From: Chloroflexota bacterium
GTDB lineage: Bacteria; Chloroflexota; Anaerolineae; 4572-78; J111
Direction of reading: 5' to 3'
NCBI GenBank assembly: GCA_003694775.1
Contig: RFJV01000356.1
Coordinates: 1 to 11,459 of the forward strand
Length of the DNA: 11,459 nt
The position numbers and the translations under genes were made by a program. The notes under the pieces are model-generated. The model was not told the DNA's origin, did not search any database, and saw nothing but the letters and a program-made list of their open reading frames with translations. Shown one piece after another: positions 6,272 through 11,459 of this stretch (position 1 is its first letter; each line of letters opens with the position of its first letter).

Positions 6272-6523
6272 ATGGCAATATTTGAATTTGAGCAAGAATG
6301 GGCAAATGTTCTGCGCCCGTTATCTAATCAACCTTTAGAAAATTTTATCAAGGAACTGGCTGTCCTTGAACTTTACCGGCGACGCATGATATCCAGTGGT
6401 AAAGCGGCAGAACTGCTCAATATGGAGCGTATAGAGTTCATCCATTATGCTTCGCGTTTGGGTATCCCTTTCCTGGATATGTCTGAAGCTGAGCTATCCG
6501 AGGAACTTGGACGACTTAGATAA
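6272..6523 (+). CDS. UPF0175 family protein, putative antitoxin
   Basis: 83 aa. Residues 33-66, LELYRRRMISSGKAAELLNM followed by an EFIHYASRLGIP helix, match the short UPF0175 HTH-like pattern (L-Y, I-S-G-KAAEL, F, GIP). Members are usually the antitoxin half of pairs with a DUF3368/PIN-domain RNase encoded directly downstream. Here no partner follows: the stop is succeeded at once by hairpins and then a glycosyltransferase-type gene. The ATG is supported by AAAGGA (6258-6263) 8 bases upstream. GC by hand count is 109 of 252 bases (43%), clearly below the large genes on both sides, which suggests acquisition. The family is fairly sure; the antitoxin role is family knowledge, and orphan status is what the sequence shows. 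Confidence 0.82.
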   Translation: MAIFEFEQEWANVLRPLSNQPLENFIKELAVLELYRRRMISSGKAAELLNMERIEFIHYASRLGIPFLDMSEAELSEELGRLR

Positions 6524-6543
6524 CGAGGCATTGAAATGCCTCG
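6524..6543 (+). repeat. Perfect hairpin directly after the UPF0175 stop
   Basis: CGAGGCAT and ATGCCTCG form an 8-bp stem with a TGAA tetraloop, beginning the base after the TAA. CTGTTA follows rather than a T-run, so it may protect the mRNA 3' end or act as a weak terminator. Confidence 0.6.
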
Positions 6544-6554
6544 CTGTTACAGGA

Positions 6555-6591
6555 AACCCGTTACCTGTCCCCGTTAGGGGAAAAACGGGTT
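6555..6591 (+). repeat. Long interrupted hairpin
   Basis: Outer 8-bp stem AACCCGTT (6555-6562) and AACGGGTT (6584-6591), with an inner CCCC-GTTA-GGGG stem (6569-6580). An internal loop of 6 and 3 bases separates the stems. No T-run follows. Confidence 0.55.
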
Positions 6592-6617
6592 AAATTTGGT
6601 TAAAATCAGCCGTTTTG

Positions 6618-6639
6618 AGTGCGTTTTAACGCACTTTTT
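6618..6639 (+). terminator. Intrinsic terminator after the UPF0175 gene
   Basis: AGTGCGTT (6618-6625) pairs perfectly with AACGCACT (6628-6635), and the structure ends in TTTTT (6635-6639) before G. This isolates the UPF0175 gene from the downstream membrane-protein gene on the same strand. Confidence 0.8.
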
Positions 6640-6644
6640 GTACC

Positions 6645-6668
6645 AGCCGATGATTTCAATCATCGGTT
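6645..6668. repeat. Perfect hairpin downstream of the terminator
   Basis: CCGATGAT (6647-6654), TTCA loop, ATCATCGG (6659-6666), extended by one G-U and one A-U pair. It lies in the leader region of the 6715 gene and could be an operator or an RNA structure. Confidence 0.55.
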
Positions 6669-6714
6669 AAAGGCCACCCACCACCCACGGTTTAATGCAG
6701 AGCTACCTTCCCGA

Positions 6715-9480
6715 ATGTCTGAACTACAAATATCGAAAAATACCCGCGCCGTACTATCTCGCCTCAAACAAACCGACGCCGGCCTCCTCATCGCCGGCCT
6801 GCTGACGCTGTTCATCATCCAGCCTCTGCTTCGGCCCGGCCTGCCCACCACCGCCGACCTGGCGATTCACCTGTTCCGCACTCTGGAATACGAGCAGGCC
6901 TGGTCGCCGGGAGTCATTCTGCCCCGCTGGTCGGCCAACCTGGGCTTTGGGTACGGCTATCCGCTCTTTATCTTTGCTCCGCCGCTTCCCTACTGGCTGG
7001 CAATTCTGTTCCACAGCCTGGGGCTGACGCTGGAAAGTGCGTTCAAAGCCCTGATTATCCTCATAATTCTACTTTACGCAATTGGAATGTACCTGTTTGC
7101 CCGCGACCTGTTTGGCCGGGTGGATGCGGCCCTGACTGCCGCGGCGACCTACGCCTTTGCCCCGTTTGCCCTGCGCGAGGCCTTGCTGGTCGGGGGCAAC
7201 ATTCCCCAGTACCTGGCGATTGGCCTTTTCCCGTGGACCCTCTGGGCCGTGACCCGCGCCGCCCGCGCCCGCTCCTGGGGCTGGACCGTGGCCGCGGCAG
7301 GATTCTACGCCGCGGTAATGCTCAGCCATCTGTTCCACGTGTTCATCTTTACTCCGGTGGTTCTGCTTTACAGCCTGCTGTTGGCCCCGCCCTCCCGCCG
7401 GCCGCGCCTGCGTCCGGTCTGGCTGGCCGTTCCGCTGGGCCTCCTGCTGACTGCCTTTTTCTGGCTCCCCGCCTTTGTGGAGCGAGCCTACACCCGCGCC
7501 CGCGCCGAGGTGTATCTCCAGCGCAGTCCCTTTTACCTGCGCTACCCCCGCTGGCAGGAGCTTATCGCCTGGATTGAACCGCTGGACGCCCGTGCCGCCA
7601 ACCCGCACGTCCCCCTGACCCTGGGCGTCGTTACCCTGGCCCTGGCCGGGCTGGGACTGGTCGGGCTGGCCTGGTGGGCCATTCGCGGCCCGCGGCGGCT
7701 GGCTGTTCCCGGGCTCTTCTTCGGGCTGGTGGCCGGGACGGCCATCTTTCTCACCCTGCCGGTGTCCCGCCCGGTGTGGGAAGCCATCCCCATCCTGCAG
7801 GTCGCCGAGTTTCCCTGGCGACTGCTGGGGCTGGCAAACCTGGGCCTGGCCGTGCTGTGCGCCGCGGCAGTGGCCTCGGTCCGGGCCCGGAAAGGCAGTA
7901 TTGCCCTGTTCTGGCTGGTGCTGGTGCTGGTCAGTGTGGCCCCGGTCCTGTACCCGGTGGTCGGCTTTACCCGCTACGGCGACCCCACCCTGGCCCACCT
8001 GGCCGGGTACGAACGCCGCTCCCAGGCCATCGGCACGACCACCCTGGGCGAGTACCTGCCGCAGACTGTTGCCAATCCCCCCACCGACTCGCCGCTGGCC
8101 GCGCAGATGGAAGCCGGAGACCCCCAGCCGGAGCGGCTGGACCGGGCCAGCCTGCCCCCCGGCGCCTCCGCCGACCGCCTGGCGCAGACCGCGGTCACGC
8201 ACCGCTACCGGCTCCAATCACCAACCGGCTTTACCCTGCGCGTCCGGCAGTTTTACTATCCCGGCTGGCAGGCCCGGCTGGATGGTCGTCCGCTTGAAAT
8301 CCGGGTGGAGCCGGAAACCGGGCTGATGCTCCTCGACATTCCACCCGGCGAGCATATTCTCGACCTCCATTTTGCCGACACCCCCCTGCGGACCGCGTCC
8401 GGGCTGGTCAGCCTGGGGACGCTGGCGGGCATCGCGGCCGCGCTGGTGGTTCGCCGCCGGTGGGCCGCGGCAGACCGTGGTCCGGAAACTGCCGCGGGCG
8501 CGTCGCTTCCGCTGGCCCGCAACCGCCGGGTAATGGCCGTCGCTCTGGTGGTCATCATTGCCGCGTTCTGGGTGAAGCCGCAGTTGCGTCCCCTGCTCAC
8601 CCGCCAGTCGCCGCCGGGAATGGCCCTGCCGGCGCAGAACAAAACCACCATTGCGTTTGCCAACGGCATCCAGCTCATCGGCTTCGACCTCAGCCGGCAG
8701 GTGGTCAAACCGGGCGGGTATTTGCAGGTTGTGCTCTACTGGCAGGCCACCGAGGCCCCTATCCGGGCCAACCTCCAGCCGTTTGTCCACCTGGACCGCC
8801 TGGACGATTTTACCACCGTGGCCGATGCCACCAACTACACCCCCGGCGACGTGACCACCGAAAGCGTTCTGCCCACTTTTCACTGGGACACAGCCCGCTA
8901 CGTTCGGGATGAGCACGACCTCGACCTGCCGGATGGTTTGCCGCCCATTGCCTACGCGGTGCGGGTCGGCCTGATAGACCCGCACCAGGGCCGGCTGGTT
9001 CGCCTGGCCGATGGAACCAGCAACACCGTGCAGTTGGCCGTGGTCAACGTTCAGCCGGTCGACGCGCCGCCCCCGCCGGCTCGCCGGCTTAACGCCGCCT
9101 TCACCCTCAACGGCGACACCATCCGGCTGGTCGGTTTTGACCCGCCCACCCGTCAGGATGACCGGCTGGAATTTGCCCTCACCTGGCAGGCCGACCACCG
9201 TCCGGCACAGGAGTACACCATTTTTGCGCAACTGCTCGATTTACAGCAAAATCTGGTCGCCAGTTGGGACAGCCCGCCGCTGGAGGGCGCCTACCCCACC
9301 ACTACCTGGCTGGCGGGACAGGCCATCCGGGAAACGCGCTTCATCCCGCTGGGCGACGCGCCGCCGGGCGAGTACCGTCTGCTGGTGGGGCTGTACGATT
9401 CTGCCAGCGGGCAAAGAATGGTCACCCCGGATGGGGCGGATTTTGCGGAGCTGGAGCGGGTCCGGATAAGTGGGGATTAG
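6715..9480 (+). CDS. PTPS_related/YfhO-like polytopic membrane protein with two C-terminal beta-sandwich repeats
   Basis: 921 aa from the ATG at 6715. A membrane protein of GT-C-like architecture, probably a glycosyltransferase for surface polymers; no substrate can be assigned. A first helix (22-39) is followed by LPTTADLAIH (D48, H52), then ILPRWSANLGFGYGYPLF and FAPPLPYWL, the signature of the PTPS_related membrane family. About a dozen hydrophobic segments follow, including VAEFPWRLLGL. Next comes a soluble segment with FYYPGWQARLDG, as in YfhO-type proteins, and further helices up to about 622. Residues 643-780 and 792-919 are two similar beta-rich repeats (IQLIGFDLS / IRLVGFDPP; PPGEYRLLVGLYD in the second). 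An upstream in-frame GTG at 6619 lies inside the terminator and is rejected. No clear SD precedes the ATG. The TAG stop lies in a 7-bp repeat array. The next gene is a paralogue. Confidence 0.85.
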   Translation: MSELQISKNTRAVLSRLKQTDAGLLIAGLLTLFIIQPLLRPGLPTTADLAIHLFRTLEYEQAWSPGVILPRWSANLGFGYGYPLFIFAPPLPYWLAILFHSLGLTLESAFKALIILIILLYAIGMYLFARDLFGRVDAALTAAATYAFAPFALREALLVGGNIPQYLAIGLFPWTLWAVTRAARARSWGWTVAAAGFYAAVMLSHLFHVFIFTPVVLLYSLLLAPPSRRPRLRPVWLAVPLGLLLTAFFWLPAFVERAYTRARAEVYLQRSPFYLRYPRWQELIAWIEPLDARAANPHVPLTLGVVTLALAGLGLVGLAWWAIRGPRRLAVPGLFFGLVAGTAIFLTLPVSRPVWEAIPILQVAEFPWRLLGLANLGLAVLCAAAVASVRARKGSIALFWLVLVLVSVAPVLYPVVGFTRYGDPTLAHLAGYERRSQAIGTTTLGEYLPQTVANPPTDSPLAAQMEAGDPQPERLDRASLPPGASADRLAQTAVTHRYRLQSPTGFTLRVRQFYYPGWQARLDGRPLEIRVEPETGLMLLDIPPGEHILDLHFADTPLRTASGLVSLGTLAGIAAALVVRRRWAAADRGPETAAGASLPLARNRRVMAVALVVIIAAFWVKPQLRPLLTRQSPPGMALPAQNKTTIAFANGIQLIGFDLSRQVVKPGGYLQVVLYWQATEAPIRANLQPFVHLDRLDDFTTVADATNYTPGDVTTESVLPTFHWDTARYVRDEHDLDLPDGLPPIAYAVRVGLIDPHQGRLVRLADGTSNTVQLAVVNVQPVDAPPPPARRLNAAFTLNGDTIRLVGFDPPTRQDDRLEFALTWQADHRPAQEYTIFAQLLDLQQNLVASWDSPPLEGAYPTTTWLAGQAIRETRFIPLGDAPPGEYRLLVGLYDSASGQRMVTPDGADFAELERVRISGD

Positions 9481-9523
9481 AGATTGGAGATTGGGAATTG
9501 GAGATTAGAGATTGGGGATTGGG
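9475..9523. repeat. 7-bp tandem array, GATTRGR type
   Basis: Seven contiguous units: GATTAGA, GATTGGA, GATTGGG, AATTGGA, GATTAGA, GATTGGG, GATTGGG. The first unit carries the TAG stop of the upstream gene (9478-9480). Later units supply GGAG and TTG, which could serve as ribosome-binding site and start for the next gene. It is the inverted counterpart of the array at 5376-5438. Confidence 0.9.
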
Positions 9524-11459
9524 GAGAAAATAATTCAAAATTCAAAACTCAAAATTCAAAACTCAAAATTTCCCCCCGGCTTGCTTCTGGCCCTGGTGAT
9601 TCCCATCTTCGCGGTTCTGCCCCTGCTGACTCACCGCGGCCTGCCCAACACTGCCGACGGCCCGGCGCACCTGATGCGGCAGGTCGAACTGAACCGGGCC
9701 TGGCAAGAAGGGATTTACTACCCGCGCTGGGGGCCAGACCTGGCCCTGGGGCACGGTATGCCCATATTCAGCTATGCCCCGCCCCTGCTGTACCAGCTGA
9801 CCCAGCTTTTCCACCTGACCGGCCTGCCCCTGGACGAGTCGATGAAGGCGGTAGTGGTGCTGGATTTTCTGCTTTACAGTGTGGGGATGTTCCTGTTTGC
9901 CCGCCGGGTGTACGGCCCGACCCCGGCGCTGGTGGCCGCGGCGGTGTACGTCTATGCGCCGTACCGCCTGCGCGAGGCCTACATCCAGGGCAACTACGGG
10001 CAGTTTACCGGCCTGGCCTTTTACCCGCTGATTTTCTGGGCCTTCCACGCCCTGCTGACCGCGCCCCGCACCCGGCCAGCCTTTCTGCTGGCCGGGGCGC
10101 TGTCGCTGGCCGGCCTGCTGGTAAGCCACAATATCAGCACGATGCTGTTTGGGCCGGTTTTTGCCGCCTTCGTGCTGTTTTTGTCGCTGGGGCCGGATAT
10201 CCGGCTCACGGCGACCCGCCTCCTGCGGGCCGCGAGCGCCGGTCTGCTGGGGTTGGGGCTGTCGGCCATTTTCTGGCTACCGGCCTTTGGCGAAAAAGAG
10301 GCCATCAAGCTGGAAGGCATCACCAGGGGGTTTTTCGACTTCCGGCATAACTTCATCCGTTTGGGGGAACTGCTGTCGCCGCCGGTTCCGCTGGACCTGT
10401 CGGCCATCAATCCGGAATTTCCCCTGAGTCTGGGCCTGCCGCAAATTCTGGCCGCGGCCATCGCCATTCTGGGCCTCGGCCTTATCGCCCTGCGCCGCCG
10501 TCTCCCCGTCTCCCCCCCATCCCGTCACCCCGTCTCCCCGTCTCCACGCGCCCACACCCTCTTCTTCACCCTGTTTCTGCTCCTCTACGCCTTTCTGGCC
10601 CTGCCGGCCTCCCAGACGGTCTGGGAAACGGTTCCCCTGCTGGAGCTGGCCGAATTCCCGTGGCGAATGCTCGGCCCGGCAATTTTCTGCGCCGCGGTGC
10701 TGGCCGCGCCGGCATACCAACACGTAGCCCGCATTCCGCGTCTCGCCTCCCGTCCTCTTCTCCCCCTCACCTTCGCCCTGCTCCTGCCCATCCTCCTGAA
10801 CCTCTACTACCTTTACCCGTCGCAGTTTATTCCCTGGGGGACGCCCGGCCCTGCGGACGCCTTCCGGTATGAAGTGGTTTCCGGCGCCATCGGCACCACC
10901 AGCACCGGCGAATTTCTGCCCCGCGCCGCCCAACAGCACCCCTCGCCCGACACGCTCTGGCCCGACTACGCCGCCGGACGCCCCCCGCAGAAGCTCGACC
11001 CGGCCTCCCTGCCGCCCGGCGCCGAAGTGGACATCATCGCTCACCGCGTCCAGAGCGACATCCTGCGCATCACCACGCCGGTCCCGTTTACGGCCACCCT
11101 GCGCACCCTGTACTGGCCCGGCTGGCAGGTCTACCTGGACGGCCAGCCGGCACCGTTTTCCGTCCGCCCCAACACCGGGCTGATTGAAACCGCCATCCCC
11201 GCCGGCAAGCACACCCTGACCCTGAAGCTGGAATCCACCCCCCTGCGCACCCTGGGCCAGTGGAGCACGCTCATCTCCGCCCTGATTCTGCTTGCCATTG
11301 GCTCCTTGGAAATTGGCTCATTGGCCCATTGGGGTCTGTCCAAAAATTTTGGACAGACAGGGGGGTACGGGGGGAATCCCCCCGAATCCCCCCAGGTTTG
11401 TCCAGAATTCCCAAAATTCCGGACGCACCCGCCCCATTGGCCCATTGGCTCATTGAGAA
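9512..11459 (+). CDS. Second PTPS_related/YfhO-like membrane protein, paralogue of the 6715 gene, 3' end outside window
   Basis: Open from after the TAG at 9506-9508 to the window edge with no stop. There is no ATG before the first helix. The best start is TTG 9512, with GGAG at 9500-9503 eight bases upstream; TTG 9581 or GTG 9596 are alternatives. The first helix (24-39) is followed by LPNTADGPAH (D49, H53), YYPRWGPDLALGHGMPIFSY and APPLLYQL, then about a dozen hydrophobic segments, LAELAEFPWRMLG-like in the middle (LELAEFPWRMLG), and LYWPGWQVYLDG. These match the upstream gene block by block, so the pair arose by tandem duplication. Oddities: the N-terminus (residues 1-20) is encoded by two 7-bp arrays, residues 330-346 (PVSPPSRHPVSPSP core) by an 8-bp array in a loop, and the visible C-terminus by repeats and palindromes. 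The beta-sandwich repeats of the paralogue have not appeared by the edge. Confidence 0.8.
   Translation, partial: MGIGEKIIQNSKLKIQNSKFPPGLLLALVIPIFAVLPLLTHRGLPNTADGPAHLMRQVELNRAWQEGIYYPRWGPDLALGHGMPIFSYAPPLLYQLTQLFHLTGLPLDESMKAVVVLDFLLYSVGMFLFARRVYGPTPALVAAAVYVYAPYRLREAYIQGNYGQFTGLAFYPLIFWAFHALLTAPRTRPAFLLAGALSLAGLLVSHNISTMLFGPVFAAFVLFLSLGPDIRLTATRLLRAASAGLLGLGLSAIFWLPAFGEKEAIKLEGITRGFFDFRHNFIRLGELLSPPVPLDLSAINPEFPLSLGLPQILAAAIAILGLGLIALRRRLPVSPPSRHPVSPSPRAHTLFFTLFLLLYAFLALPASQTVWETVPLLELAEFPWRMLGPAIFCAAVLAAPAYQHVARIPRLASRPLLPLTFALLLPILLNLYYLYPSQFIPWGTPGPADAFRYEVVSGAIGTTSTGEFLPRAAQQHPSPDTLWPDYAAGRPPQKLDPASLPPGAEVDIIAHRVQSDILRITTPVPFTATLRTLYWPGWQVYLDGQPAPFSVRPNTGLIETAIPAGKHTLTLKLESTPLRTLGQWSTLISALILLAIGSLEIGSLAHWGLSKNFGQTGGYGGNPPESPQVCPEFPKFRTHPPHWPIGSLR
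9535..9569. repeat. 7-bp tandem array, TCAAAAY type
   Basis: Five units: TCAAAAT, TCAAAAC, TCAAAAT, TCAAAAC, TCAAAAT. In the reading frame of the second membrane gene it encodes IQNSKLKIQNSKF-like residues just before the first helix. Its very low GC contrasts with the GC-rich genes on both sides. Confidence 0.88.
10498..10545. repeat. 8-bp tandem array inside a coding region, CCGTCTCC type
   Basis: Six units: CCGTCTCC twice, CCCCCATC, CCGTCACC, CCGTCTCC twice. Six units make 48 bases, or 16 codons, so the frame is kept. It encodes a Pro/Ser-rich loop between two membrane helices of the second membrane protein; the paralogue has a loop about 12 residues shorter here. Confidence 0.85.
11296..11333. 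repeat. 7/8-bp tandem array, GGCYCATT type
   Basis: GGCTCCTT, GGAAATT (7 bases), GGCTCATT, GGCCCATT, GGGG. In frame it encodes IGSLEIGSLAHWG at the end of a hydrophobic segment. The same unit returns at 11432-11454, so the two copies bracket the palindromes at 11334-11424. Confidence 0.7.
11334..11358. repeat. Perfect 25-bp palindrome
   Basis: Arms GTCTGTCCAAAA and TTTTGGACAGAC around a single central A. As RNA the usable stem is GTCTGTCC with an A/T-rich loop. It is in the open frame of the second membrane gene. It shares the TGTCC...GGACA theme with the hairpins at 4259-4283 and 11400-11424. Confidence 0.85.
11360..11393. repeat. Nested G6/C6 hairpin
   Basis: GGGGGG (11360-11365), TAC, GGGGGG (11369-11374), AAT, CCCCCC (11378-11383), GAAT, CCCCCC (11388-11393). 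Two coaxial 6-bp GC stems form a very stable fold on either strand. Confidence 0.75.
11400..11424 (+). repeat. 25-nt imperfect hairpin, copy 2 of a dispersed repeat
   Basis: Arms GTCCAGAATT and AATTCCGGAC with one A/C mismatch and a CCCAA loop. It matches the minus-strand sequence at 4259-4283 at 22 of 25 positions, with the arms conserved and the differences in or next to the loop. Confidence 0.75.
11432..11454. repeat. 8-bp tandem array, GGCYCATT type, second copy
   Basis: CCCCATT, GGCCCATT, GGCTCATT, then GAGAA at the window edge. Same unit as 11296-11333, on the far side of the palindrome block. It may continue beyond the window. Confidence 0.6.

Noticed and set aside
6619..6714. Upstream GTG start adding 32 residues to the first membrane protein
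   Set aside because: The GTG lies in the stem of the intrinsic terminator at 6618-6639, and the added peptide crosses a second hairpin; the ATG at 6715 fits the start of the conserved region.
7069..8217. 382-codon minus-strand open frame, and similar ones at 8218-9231 and 10277-11212
   Set aside because: Antisense to the two membrane-protein genes; the products are Gly/Gln/Arg-rich shadows without hydrophobic segments or motifs.
9484..10350. 288-codon plus-strand frame starting in the heptad array
   Set aside because: After the arrays it reads the wrong frame relative to the paralogue; the frame from 9512 carries the TAD-x-x-x-H and PRW motifs.
11360..11374. G-quadruplex
   Set aside because: Only two G6 runs lie close together; the complementary C6 runs make a hairpin the simpler structure.

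Overview
The window looks like bacterial chromosome from a GC-rich free-living organism. My best guess is Chloroflexota (Anaerolineae or Caldilineae type). The pointers are the large multi-spanning GT-C-like membrane proteins with C-terminal beta-sandwich repeats, the MBL-fold enzyme and the UPF0175 antitoxin. This is inference from family content, not a measured phylogeny. The short 7-8 bp tandem arrays recall the STRR heptamers known from filamentous cyanobacteria, so that phylum is the main alternative.

Layout. On the minus strand, from right to left, are a DPM1-like GT2 glycosyltransferase (5416-6165), a ParB-fold/HTH DNA-binding protein (4290-5285), argJ (2942-4159), an MBL-STAS fusion (1416-2756) and a GT39/DUF2142-like membrane glycosyltransferase that runs off the left edge (1-1375). 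On the plus strand are a small UPF0175 antitoxin-like gene (6272-6523), then two tandem paralogous PTPS_related/YfhO-like membrane proteins. The first is complete (6715-9480). The second starts within a repeat array near 9512 and is still open at the right edge. The divergence point is 6166-6271, where both leaders share one inverted repeat. No gene-free stretch exceeds 300 bases. The longest is 6524-6714, which holds four hairpins, one of them a good intrinsic terminator.

Functional theme. Three polytopic GT-C-like proteins and one polyprenyl-phosphate sugar synthase-like GT2 suggest export and lipid-linked glycosylation of surface polymers. The GT2 would charge the lipid carrier and the membrane enzymes would use it. 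argJ (arginine biosynthesis), the MBL-STAS protein and the ParB-like protein have no evident link to this theme.

The most unusual signal is a set of seven short tandem arrays with 7- or 8-bp period (5303-5373, 5376-5438, 9475-9523, 9535-9569, 10498-10545, 11296-11333, 11432-11454). They sit at gene edges and inside an open reading frame. Two of them supply the stop codons of their upstream genes. One covers the start region of the second membrane gene. One encodes an internal loop of that gene, and the last two flank a dense palindrome block that is still in frame. A 25-nt imperfect hairpin occurs twice, in opposite orientation: after the parB-like gene and inside the last block.
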